From contig NZ_JAGGKR010000001.1 of assembly GCF_017873855.1 (NCBI RefSeq), forward strand, positions 2,051,529-2,115,528: a stretch of DNA of 64,000 nucleotides, in the 5' to 3' direction. Source of the stretch: Methanolinea mesophila (GTDB taxonomy: Archaea > Halobacteriota > Methanomicrobia > Methanomicrobiales > Methanospirillaceae). A program made the position numbers and the translations under genes. Shown piece by piece: positions 10,503 through 18,617 of the stretch (within the stretch, counting starts at the first letter, position 1; each line of letters opens with the position of its first letter). Below the pieces are notes generated by a model. The model saw nothing but the letters and a program-made list of their open reading frames with translations. It ran no database searches and was not told where the DNA came from.

Positions 10503-10522
10503 GCGGTACCTTCAGACTGGTA

Positions 10523-12172
10523 ATGGACCTTTCCCGGGCCGGGCGCATCCTTCTGGAAAGCCGGTACCTGCTGCCGGGCGAGACCCCGGAGGAGATGGCC
10601 CGCAGGGTGTCGGGCGCAGTCGATACGGGAAGAAGCGATGAGTTCCGGAAAGTGATCGACGACCTGCTGTTTCTCCCGAACTCCCCCACGCTCATGAACG
10701 CAGGGCTGCCTGACGGGCAGCTCTCTGCATGTTTCGTCCTCCCCGTAGAGGATTCCATCGAGGGGATCTTCCGGACCCTCAACCACATGGCCCTCATCCA
10801 CAAGAGCGGAGGGGGTACGGGGTTCTCGTTCTCGAGCCTTCGCCCCTGCGGGGACCTCGTTGCCGGGACTGCGGGGGTGGCGAGCGGTCCGCTGCCATTC
10901 ATCCAGGTATTCGACGAGGCGACCAATGCCCTCCGGCAGGGAGGGAGACGCCGGGGGGCGAACATGGGAGTGCTCTCGATATCCCACCCCGACATCGCCT
11001 GCTTCATCGAGGCCAAAAAAGGCGGTGGGCTCTCGAATTTTAATATTTCGGTCGGGCTGGACGATGCATTCTTCTCCGCCCTGGACAGGGGCGCGGGGTT
11101 CGACCTGGTCAACCCGAGGGACGGGGCGGTCTGGGAGACCAAGGATTCGCGGGAGTTATGGGACCTGCTCTGCAGGAACGCCTGGGCGTGCGGGGACCCC
11201 GGGGTCCTGTTCCTGGACGAGATCAACCGGGCCAACAAGGTCCCCGGCCTCGGAAGGATCGAGGCGACCAATCCCTGCGGGGAGCAGCCCCTCCTGCCCT
11301 ACGAGAGCTGTAACCTGGGGAGCGTCAACCTCGCCCGGTGCGTAACCAGGGGAGAGATCGATTTTGAACTGCTGCGAGAGACGGTCAGGTGCGGGGTGGC
11401 GTTCCTCGACGCGGTGATAGACGTGAACCGGTTTCCCCTGCCCCGCATCGATGAGCGGACCCGGAGCACCCGGAAGATCGGGCTCGGGGTGATGGGCCTC
11501 GCCGACGCCCTGATCGCGATGGCGATACCCTATGCATCGACCGAGGGGCTGAACACCACCGACAGGATCATGGCTGCTGTCGAGGATGAGGCAGTGGCGA
11601 TGTCCCGCGAGATCGGAGAACAACTCGGGTCGTTCCCGGCTCTAAACGAGAGCGTCTATACAGGCCCGATGCGGAACGGCACGGTGACCACGGTGGCGCC
11701 CACCGGGTCGCTCCACCTCATCGCCGGGACCAGCAGCGGGATCGAACCCGTATTCTCTCTTGCATTCGACCGGCTGATCAACGGGGAACGGTTCAGTTTC
11801 GTCCACCCGGCGTTGAAGAAACTTCTCGAGGGCCGTCCGGGCGGCCACGCCCTGATGCAGCGGGTGAAACGGACCGGGAGCCTCCAGGGTCTCGGACTCC
11901 CCGAGGACGAACTGGAACTATTCCTGACCGCCGCGGAGATCCCGCCCGAGTTCCACGTCCAGATGCAGGCGACGGTGCAGAAGCACACGGATAATGCGGT
12001 CTCGAAGACCGTGAACCTCCCCGAGGAGGCCACGCCCGGTGACGTGGGGAGGATCTTCCTCCTCGCCCGTGAACTCGGATGCAAGGGGATCACGGTCTAT
12101 CGGTACAGGAGCAAGGCGGATCAGGTACTTTCACGGGGCTGCGAGACCTGCAGGGTGGATTCCTGGAGCTGA
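10523..12172 (+). CDS. nrdJ: Adenosylcobalamin-dependent (class II) ribonucleoside-diphosphate reductase
   Basis: 549 aa, a short class II form without an N-terminal ATP cone. The active site is recognisable: NPCGE (Cys252, the radical cysteine, and Glu254), the redox pair Cys70 (SACFVLP) and Cys263 (SCNLGSVNL), and the substrate-phosphate loop [14 protein letters not shown]. The C-terminus ends with a CETC redox pair. It makes deoxyribonucleotides using B12. The divergent cobQ makes part of that cofactor, and the two share a promoter region. The start is the first ATG after the TATA-like element. Confidence 0.94.
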   Translation: MDLSRAGRILLESRYLLPGETPEEMARRVSGAVDTGRSDEFRKVIDDLLFLPNSPTLMNAGLPDGQLSACFVLPVEDSIEGIFRTLNHMALIHKSGGGTGFSFSSLRPCGDLVAGTAGVASGPLPFIQVFDEATNALRQGGRRRGANMGVLSISHPDIACFIEAKKGGGLSNFNISVGLDDAFFSALDRGAGFDLVNPRDGAVWETKDSRELWDLLCRNAWACGDPGVLFLDEINRANKVPGLGRIEATNPCGEQPLLPYESCNLGSVNLARCVTRGEIDFELLRETVRCGVAFLDAVIDVNRFPLPRIDERTRSTRKIGLGVMGLADALIAMAIPYASTEGLNTTDRIMAAVEDEAVAMSREIGEQLGSFPALNESVYTGPMRNGTVTTVAPTGSLHLIAGTSSGIEPVFSLAFDRLINGERFSFVHPALKKLLEGRPGGHALMQRVKRTGSLQGLGLPEDELELFLTAAEIPPEFHVQMQATVQKHTDNAVSKTVNLPEEATPGDVGRIFLLARELGCKGITVYRYRSKADQVLSRGCETCRVDSWS

Positions 12173-12293
12173 AACCCTCCGCCTGCAGGAGGGGATATTT
12201 TTAACGTTGCGGTGGTCGAATTTGTATGCCACGCGGAGAAACCGGAGTTTTATCCCGGCTGAAGCAATAAATTCCGGCACAATCCATGCCAAC

Positions 12294-12303
12294 AAATATA
12301 TAA
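12294..12303 (+). promoter_or_regulatory. TATA box of aIF1 gene
   Basis: AAATATATAA is centred 27 bp upstream of the aIF1 ATG at 12326. This places the expected transcription start at or next to the ATG. A GGAG occurs at 12303-12306 but is too far for that ATG and would lie upstream of the transcript. Confidence 0.65.
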
Positions 12304-12325
12304 GGAGAACTTGAAGGTACTTGTA

Positions 12326-12631
12326 ATGAGTGGAGGTATTTGTCCGACTTGTGGACTGCCCAAAGAACTGTGTATCTGTGAAGAGGTCGCAAAGGAACAG
12401 CAAAGGATCAATGTCAAGGTAAACAGGCGCCGTTACGGAAAAGAAGTGACGGTCATCGAAGGCCTCGACCCGAACGATATCGACCTGGAAGACCTCTCGA
12501 AATACATGAAAGGGAAACTCGCCTGTGGCGGGACCGTGAAAGGAAACTCAATAGAACTGCAGGGAAATCACCGCGAACGGGTGAAGGAACTGCTGGCCGA
12601 TAAGGGATACAGCGTGGAAAACATCACCTGA
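12326..12631 (+). CDS. Translation initiation factor aIF1 (SUI1 family)
   Basis: 101 aa. It begins [20 protein letters not shown], a Cys-rich N-terminal zinc motif (CxxC...CxC) typical of euryarchaeal aIF1, followed by the SUI1 fold with [14 protein letters not shown] and [18 protein letters not shown]. It monitors start-codon choice on the small ribosomal subunit. An in-frame TTG at 12311 would add five residues but does not match the family N-terminus. The TATA position suggests a leaderless message. Confidence 0.93.
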   Translation: MSGGICPTCGLPKELCICEEVAKEQQRINVKVNRRRYGKEVTVIEGLDPNDIDLEDLSKYMKGKLACGGTVKGNSIELQGNHRERVKELLADKGYSVENIT

Positions 12632-12657
12632 TCCTTCGGATCATTTCAGCTTTTTTT
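12629..12657 (+). terminator. Hairpin plus T-run after aIF1
   Basis: The inverted repeat TGATCC-TTC-GGATCA (12629-12643) includes the aIF1 stop codon. Seven T residues follow at 12651-12657, and a second run of nine T at 12712-12720. T-runs act as archaeal terminators. The hairpin may add to this but is not needed in archaea. Confidence 0.55.
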
Positions 12658-12759
12658 CGTCCGGGAAACACCGTACCCTTCGACCGGCAGGTCCCGGGAA
12701 GATCGGATCGCTTTTTTTTTCATTATTTCGGAAAACCGGAAAAAACAGAATAAAAATAT

Positions 12760-13185
12760 TCAGGAACTTTTCTTCTTCTTTTTCTTCCCCTTGATCATGG
12801 AGAGGAGGTCGAGGTGGTAACTTCCCTCTTCCCCCATTCCCACGACCCTGTCCTCGGTCCCGGCGAGTTTCGAGATATTGAGCTCGTATTCTCCGGGAGC
12901 GACGATGGTGATGCTCTCCACCCGGTCGGGATCGAGCTTCCGCTCCTCCCGGGTTTTTTTCTGCTGCTCCGGCTCGATTATGGTAATCTCTTCTTTCCGG
13001 AGCTCGCGGTCCCTCTCCGGCCTCCGGTCGGAGGGTAGGGCGGGCCATTCCCCCTTTGCCCTTTTGTGTTTTGACTGGTCCCCCACGTAGAGGAACTTCC
13101 TCCCCCCGCAGCTCTCGCACCCGTCGAGGATCAGGGGCGAAGACTCGGGATACAGCCTCCCGCAGTTCATGCACTTATGCGGCAT
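12760..13185 (-). CDS. Zn-ribbon protein (DUF2072 / OapC-like)
   Basis: 141 aa. The N-terminal zinc ribbon MPHKCMNCGRLY...CESCGG has two CxxC knuckles (Cys5/8 and Cys23/26). A charged linker (about 40-85) and a compact C-terminal part follow, ending in a lysine tract. Together with the next two genes it forms an archaeal trio: Zn-ribbon, DUF2073 and Era-like GTPase. The ATG is just downstream of the DUF2073 gene stop (1-bp gap). The molecular role is not established; a nucleic-acid or ribosome link is inferred from the GTPase partner. Confidence 0.8.
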   Translation of the reverse strand: MPHKCMNCGRLYPESSPLILDGCESCGGRKFLYVGDQSKHKRAKGEWPALPSDRRPERDRELRKEEITIIEPEQQKKTREERKLDPDRVESITIVAPGEYELNISKLAGTEDRVVGMGEEGSYHLDLLSMIKGKKKKKKSS

Positions 13186-13186
13186 A

Positions 13187-13549
13187 CTATTTCGTGGATA
13201 CCCAGGCGCTGATCATGTCCCGGTCCTTCTTGATCATCCGGAGCTGGTTGGCGGGCCCGATCACGGTGAGCCGCGTCTCCTTGGCGCTCTTTCCCATGAG
13301 CCGCTTTAAAAAACCGGGGCTTTCCTCCCGGGAGGGGTAGGTCTCGATCTCGATCCCGTTGAACCCGTCGGGGAGGATCTCCCGCATGGTCATCTCTATC
13401 AGGGTGCTCTGCTCCTCGGGCTCGAGACCCCGCTCCAGGATGACGATGGTCCCCTGCCGGACATCGTCGAGAATCATCCGGATCTTCTCCATCGAGGTCA
13501 TGTCGGCAAGCCGCTCCTCGGAGATCAGGTCAATTTGTACTCCCTGCAT
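13187..13549 (-). CDS. DUF2073 (OapB-like) protein
   Basis: 120 aa, small alpha/beta protein: MQGVQIDLISEERLADMTSMEKIRMILDD, then VILERGLEPEEQSTLIEMTM and a C-terminal RLTVIGPANQLRMIKKDRD. No catalytic residues stand out. It sits 6 bp after the Era-like GTPase gene and 1 bp before the Zn-ribbon gene, so the three are surely co-transcribed. The family is known from conserved archaeal gene neighbourhoods rather than from biochemistry. Confidence 0.8.
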   Translation of the reverse strand: MQGVQIDLISEERLADMTSMEKIRMILDDVRQGTIVILERGLEPEEQSTLIEMTMREILPDGFNGIEIETYPSREESPGFLKRLMGKSAKETRLTVIGPANQLRMIKKDRDMISAWVSTK

Positions 13550-13555
13550 GTTCCG

Positions 13556-14197
13556 TCACCTGAAGTAATACACCATCTTTTCATAGAGCTCGTCCAGGCT
13601 GCTTCCCTCGAGGCAGGAGATGGGCACCACCGGGTGCTGGGGGAAGGCGCTCCTGATCCGCTGCGGGGACGCATCCGGGAGGTCGGTCTTGTTCGCCGCG
13701 ATGAGCACCGGGAGGTTCCTGCTCTCGATGATCCCGATCATCATGATATTCACCTGCATGAAGGGGTCTTCCGAACTGTCCAGCATGTAGATGACCCCGT
13801 CGATGTCTTCCCGGAGCCAGTGCATCGCCTCCGCGACCCCCTCGGTTGCCTCTCTGGCCCGGACGATGGCATCCTCCTTCGCCACTCCGTACTCCAGGAA
13901 CTCCTTGTAGTCGACCTTGGTGGTGACCCCCGGGGTGTCCACGATGTCGATGGTGATCGAACTGCCGTTCGAGCCGGTGATGCTTATATCGGATTTTCTC
14001 ACCGCTCTCCTGGTCTCGTGGGGGATCTCGGAGACGAGGCCGAGCTGCTCCCCGGTCCAGTCTTTGGCGATCCTGTTTGCAAGGGTGGTCTTCCCCGCGT
14101 TCGGCGGCCCGTAAATACCTATCCGCGATCGCTTTTTACGGAGGAAGGCCGCCAGAAATGTTGATATCCGATTCCGGGTCTGGACGAAAATATTCAT
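13556..14197 (-). CDS. Era-like GTP-binding protein
   Basis: 213 aa. All G motifs are present: P-loop GPPNAGKT (30-37), DTPG (87-90), NKTD (169-172) and a G5-like SCLEGSS near 194-200. It has only a short basic N-terminal helix and no KH domain, unlike bacterial Era. It is the first gene of the trio with DUF2073 and the Zn-ribbon protein. A role in ribosome or RNA processing is plausible by analogy with Era but is inferred. Confidence 0.88.
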   Translation of the reverse strand: MNIFVQTRNRISTFLAAFLRKKRSRIGIYGPPNAGKTTLANRIAKDWTGEQLGLVSEIPHETRRAVRKSDISITGSNGSSITIDIVDTPGVTTKVDYKEFLEYGVAKEDAIVRAREATEGVAEAMHWLREDIDGVIYMLDSSEDPFMQVNIMMIGIIESRNLPVLIAANKTDLPDASPQRIRSAFPQHPVVPISCLEGSSLDELYEKMVYYFR

Positions 14198-14346
14198 GAT
14201 ATACCTCGAGGCTTATGGTTAACCCTGGCGGAGGAGCATTTCCCCGGAGAGCACCTGATACATATAACCTATTGAATAGCCGGATTATTAGATTTTTTCT
14301 GCATCTTCCGCTCCGGAGGTTCGTGCCCGGCATGGGCTGACCAATT

Positions 14347-14376
14347 CTTTTATATCGATGGTTACACTATGGTAAC
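14347..14376 (+). promoter_or_regulatory. TATA box and possible operator of the CBS cluster
   Basis: CTTTTATATC (14347-14356) is a good TATA box about 60 bp before the Shine-Dalgarno of the first CBS gene. Just downstream, GTTAC-N6-GTAAC (14361-14376) is an inverted repeat that would cover the transcription start, where a repressor would bind. The repressor is unknown. Confidence 0.5.
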
Positions 14377-14410
14377 GTGAAAAACCCATCAACCTAAAAC
14401 AACAGCAGAA

Positions 14411-14420
14411 AGGAGGTGAT
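14411..14420 (+). promoter_or_regulatory. Very strong Shine-Dalgarno before a CTG start
   Basis: AGGAGGTGAT is a perfect complement of the 16S rRNA 3' end. It is followed after only a few bases by CTG (14424), not by ATG, GTG or TTG. No standard start codon occurs between the upstream in-frame stop and the ATG at 14481, which is too far away to use this site. Confidence 0.7.
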
Positions 14421-14423
14421 CTT

Positions 14424-14990
14424 CTGAAAAATTCTTCAGATACGATTCGATTCGAAACCCGGGTCTCGGTTCGCGACGTCATGCGGAGCGACCCTACGAC
14501 CATTCAGCACAACGAGACCGTGGCGAAGGCTGCCATGGCGATGTGCCGCGATGAGGTAGGGAGTTGTATCGTGCTCGAGAACAGTCTCCCCGCGGGGATC
14601 GTGACCGAGGAGGATATCAACTGCAAAGTGGTCGCGAGAGACAGAAAGCCGGGATCTGTGCTTGTCAACGAAGTCATGAGTACGCCGCTGATCACCATCG
14701 GTGCTGATAAGGCTGTCCGGGACGCCGCTCACATGATGATCAAGAACCGTGTGCGCCGGCTCCCGGTGGTGAACGAGGAGAAGAAAGTCATCGGGATCGT
14801 CACGGTCAGGGATATCCTCTCGGTGTCTACCGAGATCAACGAACTGATGAACGACCTGGTGGAAATTAACCGGGAAGACGTCGTGGAGGTCGGGATGTGC
14901 AACCGCTGCGGCCAGATGTCCGACGACCTCCGCCGGATCGATAACGTGATGCTCTGCCCTTCGTGCCGCGAGGAGGAATTTCTCCAATGA
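14424..14990 (+). CDS. CBS-pair protein with C-terminal zinc ribbon
   Basis: 188 aa if read from CTG 14424. Two CBS motifs (VSVRDVMRSDPTTIQ and VLVNEVMSTPLITIG) form one Bateman module, about residues 12-135. A rubredoxin-like knuckle pair CNRCGQ...CPSC ends the protein. Starting at the ATG (14481) would remove the conserved VRDV strand of CBS1, so the CTG start is preferred. CBS pairs bind adenine nucleotides or SAM. It is the first of five CBS genes; the stop overlaps the next ATG (ATGA). Confidence 0.85.
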   Translation: MKNSSDTIRFETRVSVRDVMRSDPTTIQHNETVAKAAMAMCRDEVGSCIVLENSLPAGIVTEEDINCKVVARDRKPGSVLVNEVMSTPLITIGADKAVRDAAHMMIKNRVRRLPVVNEEKKVIGIVTVRDILSVSTEINELMNDLVEINREDVVEVGMCNRCGQMSDDLRRIDNVMLCPSCREEEFLQ

Positions 14991-15736
14991 AGTGCGTCGC
15001 AGATTTTATTACCGACGTGCCTGTGCTCAGGATCGACGACCAGGTGACCAAGGCACGGGCGGTGCTCCGTGACGATATCTACCGGGAGATATTCGTCCAG
15101 GAAGGAAAGAAGGCCCTGGTCGGCTACATCGACATATCGGATGTCCTGAAGGTCACCGCCACAAAGTCGAACGTGACCATCGAGGGGTATTTGAAAGAAA
15201 TTACCCCTGTACATCCCGAGGATACGGTTGAATGCGCCGCAAAGATCATCCGGGAGAACAAAACCGACAGCGCCCCGGTCGTGGACGCCCAGAACCGGAT
15301 CCTCGGCGGCGTGCTGCTCTCCGATCTCTTCCCGGTAATAGTCACAAGGAACGAGCTCCGGGGAACGGTAAGGGATTACATGACCACCAGGGTAGTCACC
15401 TGCTCCCCCGAAGACCAGGTGCAGAAGGTGCATACCCTGATCCTCGAGACCGGGCATACGGCGTTTCCGGTAGTAAAAAAAGGCGTCCTGAAAGGGATTA
15501 TATCCCGGAGAGACCTTCTGGTGGACGGAAGGCTCCGGAATGCGCTCGAGGGGAATGCCCAGGCCCGGGTGGACACGGTGATGATCCGGGAACTGACCAC
15601 GATCACTCCCGGGGAGTCCGTCGCCGTCGCGGCGGAAAAGATGGCGAAGTACGATATCAGCAGGATTCCGGTGATGAACGAAGATCGGATGGTAGGAATT
15701 CTGGACCGGCACGATATCCTTAAAGGCCTGGCATGA
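14987..15736 (+). CDS. Four-CBS-domain protein (second of cluster)
   Basis: 249 aa. GAGGAGG precedes the ATG, and the start overlaps the previous stop. Four CBS motifs follow each other: VADFITDVPVLRI, IEGYLKEITPVHP, VRDYMTTRVVTCS and VDTVMIRELTTIT. The protein is therefore two Bateman modules with no fused effector domain. It is probably a cytoplasmic nucleotide-responsive regulator whose partner is unknown. The gene is followed by a 70-bp gap before the third CBS gene. Confidence 0.88.
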   Translation: MKCVADFITDVPVLRIDDQVTKARAVLRDDIYREIFVQEGKKALVGYIDISDVLKVTATKSNVTIEGYLKEITPVHPEDTVECAAKIIRENKTDSAPVVDAQNRILGGVLLSDLFPVIVTRNELRGTVRDYMTTRVVTCSPEDQVQKVHTLILETGHTAFPVVKKGVLKGIISRRDLLVDGRLRNALEGNAQARVDTVMIRELTTITPGESVAVAAEKMAKYDISRIPVMNEDRMVGILDRHDILKGLA

Positions 15737-15806
15737 ACCCGGTCTTACGGGATTATCCGACACGTTTTTGAAATTGTGCGAATATGACCTGACACGAGGG
15801 GTGTAG

Positions 15807-16748
15807 ATGCATCAGCATGATAAAAATCTGAAACAGGGAGACAGGCTCCTTAAAATGCCTGGGAAGCTCGACAGGGGACCGATAGAGTTCAAGACGCGGA
15901 TGGCGGAGCATGAAGGGGAGATCATGGCCATCGCGACCAGGGAAGTGATCACGGTGTCACCCACCACCACGATCATGGGGGCGGTGGAGAAGATGACCGA
16001 GTGCGGGTTCCGCCGGCTCCCGGTGGCCGATCCGGGCAGCAGGAGGCTGCTCGGGATCGTCACGTCCAGCGATATTATTAATTTCATGGGAGGAGGGGAC
16101 AAGTTCAACCTTGTCAGGGTGAAGCACGGGGGAAACCTGATCCCCGCGGTCAACGAGAGTGTCCGGACCATTATGACCCCCCACCTGACCACCCTCCCGA
16201 GCTCCGCCTACATCACGGATGCCATTGAGATCATCACCGGGAAGATGGTCGGAGGCATACCGCTCCTGGGGACCGAGGGCCAGCTCGAGGGCATCGTGAC
16301 GGAACGGGACGTTATGGGCGTGCTCGCCAGCCAGAAATCGTCCCGGAAGGTCGAGGACGTGATGAGCACGTCGCTCCGGGTGACCGAACCGGACAGCCCT
16401 ATCGGCAAGGTGACGAGGGACATGACCACTCACCACTTCAGGCGTCTCCCGGTGGTGAGCGGCGACGTGCTCTTCGGGATCGTAACCAGCACGGACATCA
16501 TGAAGTACCTGGGGAGCAAGCGGGTGTTCGACCGTATGGTCACGGGCGACGTGAAAGAGGTGATGGCCCTCCCGGTCCGGACCCTCGTTTCGGGAACCCT
16601 GATCACCATCACCCCGGACAAGACCCTCAACGATGCCGCCCGTATGATGCACGAGAAAGGGGTCGGGGCGCTCCCTGTGATCGAGAACGCCCGTCTGATA
16701 GGCCTTATCACCGAATTCGACCTTGTAAAAGCACTTTCGGAGGAATAA
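15807..16748 (+). CDS. Four-CBS-domain protein (third of cluster)
   Basis: 313 aa. A hydrophilic N-terminal extension of about 40 residues (MHQHDKNLKQGDRLL...) precedes four CBS motifs: IATREVITVSPTT, VRTIMTPHLTTLP, VEDVMSTSLRVTE and VKEVMALPVRTLV. The ATG has GAGGGGTG just upstream. The extension is not seen in the sister genes and could contact a partner. No enzymatic domain is present. The next CBS gene starts 2 bp after the stop. Confidence 0.88.
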   Translation: MHQHDKNLKQGDRLLKMPGKLDRGPIEFKTRMAEHEGEIMAIATREVITVSPTTTIMGAVEKMTECGFRRLPVADPGSRRLLGIVTSSDIINFMGGGDKFNLVRVKHGGNLIPAVNESVRTIMTPHLTTLPSSAYITDAIEIITGKMVGGIPLLGTEGQLEGIVTERDVMGVLASQKSSRKVEDVMSTSLRVTEPDSPIGKVTRDMTTHHFRRLPVVSGDVLFGIVTSTDIMKYLGSKRVFDRMVTGDVKEVMALPVRTLVSGTLITITPDKTLNDAARMMHEKGVGALPVIENARLIGLITEFDLVKALSEE

Positions 16749-16750
16749 CG

Positions 16751-17590
16751 ATGCGTGCCGATGATATCATGACCGCCCCGGTCCACGTGGTGGCCGCGAA
16801 CGAGAACGTCGCCCATGCAAGGAACCTGATGCTCAAACACAAGATCTCCCGGTTACCGGTGATGGACGGCGACTGCCTCACCGGGATCATCACCAAGAAG
16901 GACATCGGGTACCGGCTCCGCCAGACCGAGCCCCACTGGAGGAGACGGCCGATCGACCACATCCCCATCTCGGTGCTGATGACCTGCAATCCACTCACGG
17001 TCGGGCCCGAGACCAGCATCGCCGAGCTTGCCGGGATCATGATCGAGTGGGATATCTCCGGCCTCCCGGTCATGGAAGAGACCTCACTGGTCGGGATTGT
17101 GACGAAATCGGACCTTATGAAGTCCGCGATGGTAGGAAAACTCTCCACGCACGTCGAGGACGTGATGGAAGATGCCATCACGGTCTCGCGCTACCACTCG
17201 CTCGACCACGTAATCGACCTGATGAAGGAGAGGAATGATAAGGTCATAGTGGTCAATAATGATGGAACTCTTGCAGGGATCATTACCGAGAGCAACCTTG
17301 CGTTCTTCCTCTACGAGACGGAACGAAGGGAACTCCCCCAGAAAGATGTGAAGATCCTGCGCCGGGAGGAGTCGGCAGGGAAGAAAGTCTTCCGCTATGT
17401 CTTTGAAACATCGGCGATTGCTGAAGACCTCATGTCCCGCCCGGTGGTGACCATACCACCCGGGGCACCGCTCTCCGAGGCGGTGACGCTGATGCGGGAC
17501 CAGCATGTCAACAGCATGGTGGTGCTTGACGGCACCGAGATCAGGGGGATCCTGAAGAGGGACGATATAATTAGGGAAGTGGCACAATGA
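16751..17590 (+). CDS. Four-CBS-domain protein (fourth of cluster)
   Basis: 279 aa, beginning MRADDIMTAPVHVVA. Four CBS motifs start at about residues 2 (ADDIMTAPVHVV), 73 (VLMTCNPLTV), 136 (VEDVMEDAITV) and 222 (AEDLMSRPVVTI). A longer charged linker lies before the last (TERRELPQKDVKILRREES). The start follows the previous stop by 2 bp, and the end overlaps the fifth gene by ATGA. The tight spacing shows co-transcription. No effector domain is fused. Confidence 0.88.
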   Translation: MRADDIMTAPVHVVAANENVAHARNLMLKHKISRLPVMDGDCLTGIITKKDIGYRLRQTEPHWRRRPIDHIPISVLMTCNPLTVGPETSIAELAGIMIEWDISGLPVMEETSLVGIVTKSDLMKSAMVGKLSTHVEDVMEDAITVSRYHSLDHVIDLMKERNDKVIVVNNDGTLAGIITESNLAFFLYETERRELPQKDVKILRREESAGKKVFRYVFETSAIAEDLMSRPVVTIPPGAPLSEAVTLMRDQHVNSMVVLDGTEIRGILKRDDIIREVAQ

Positions 17591-18363
17591 GCAACGATCT
17601 GTGCATCAAGGACATCATGTCCAAACCGGTGACCATCGCAAAATCGGCGCTGATCACCGAGGCGCTCGACAAGATGCTGGAGCAGGGGATCGACCCCCTG
17701 ATCGTGGTCAACAACGGCTCGGTGGTGGGAATGGTATCCCGCCGGAATCTCGCGGAGAAGCTTGGGACCCGGCGGAACTCGGACATCGCACCGACCTCCA
17801 TCCACGTGGCGAACACGATGGACGAGGACTTCACCACCGTGTACCCGGACGAGGACCTCGACGTCCTGATCCCTCTTCTGCAGACCTACAAGACCGTAGT
17901 CGTGTACGACACCGAGCACCGGCTGATCGGACAGGTCAGCTCGGGAGACCTCCTCAAGGTGGTTCGCCCCACGGGAAGTGCAGACGAGGTCATGGAAGCC
18001 GCGTGCACCATCGATGCCGAGGAGCGGGTCGTCCATCTCAGGAGAAGGATGCTCGATGACGGGATTCTCAGGTTTGTGGTCACCGAGAACGAACTGATGG
18101 TGGGGATCGTGACCGAGACCGATGTCGCGGTTGCCATGCGCAATTTCCGGGAGACCGTGGAGGACAAGCACCAGGACCACCGGATTAGAAACCTGCTGGT
18201 CCGGGACATCATGACGAGCCCTGTGCTCTCGGTCGACCGGGGGACTGATGTCGGGGAGATCATCGACATGATGGAGAAGAAGAACATCAGTTCCATGCCG
18301 GTCACCGACCAGGGAAGGCTGTGCGGCATGGTCACCCGCTATTCCCTGATCAGCGCCCTCTGA
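17587..18363 (+). CDS. Four-CBS-domain protein (fifth of cluster)
   Basis: 258 aa, MSNDLCIKDIMSKPVTIAKS. CBS motifs start near residues 6, 77, 136 and 206 (VRDIMTSPVLSVD); the second and third are degenerate. It is the last gene of the cluster, and a T-run follows about 30 bp after the stop. Like its neighbours it is CBS-only, so it probably acts by binding another protein or as an adenylate buffer/sensor (inference). Confidence 0.86.
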   Translation: MSNDLCIKDIMSKPVTIAKSALITEALDKMLEQGIDPLIVVNNGSVVGMVSRRNLAEKLGTRRNSDIAPTSIHVANTMDEDFTTVYPDEDLDVLIPLLQTYKTVVVYDTEHRLIGQVSSGDLLKVVRPTGSADEVMEAACTIDAEERVVHLRRRMLDDGILRFVVTENELMVGIVTETDVAVAMRNFRETVEDKHQDHRIRNLLVRDIMTSPVLSVDRGTDVGEIIDMMEKKNISSMPVTDQGRLCGMVTRYSLISAL

Positions 18364-18394
18364 ATTTCCCGTCGGAAAATGCTTCATATTTTCC

Positions 18395-18402
18395 TTTTTT
18401 TT
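18395..18402 (+). terminator. T-run terminator after the CBS cluster
   Basis: Eight consecutive T residues lie 32 bp after the stop of the fifth CBS gene. They sit in an AT-rich patch that breaks the otherwise GC-rich sequence, as expected for an archaeal terminator. Confidence 0.5.
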
Positions 18403-18617
18403 GTAATAAAAGCTTAAATTAGAGATTTTCCTCATACTTCTGAATGAACCGGGGTATCCGGTCTAGAACTCTCCCTGAAGTGTCCGGCAGACCGCGATCA
18501 GGGTCATTCCATGACCTCCCAAACGACGGGAGGGACTTTCGGATGAACTGCGTGACCTCCCGGAATTTTAACGTCCCATTTATTTTTAGGTATCCGAGCA
18601 CAATATCTGGAGAGACT

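Noticed and set aside
10468-10522. Cobalamin riboswitch between cobQ and nrdJ
   Set aside because: The gap is only 55 bp and has no B12-box-like sequence.
10468-11271. Long N-terminal extension of the cobQ reading frame
   Set aside because: The frame continues on the minus strand across nrdJ, but it is the antisense of a strongly coding gene. CobQ has its normal length from 10467, where the P-loop begins.
12641-13174. 177-codon minus-strand frame overlapping the Zn-ribbon gene
   Set aside because: It is Arg/Gly-rich, while the other frame has a clean zinc ribbon and fits the operon.
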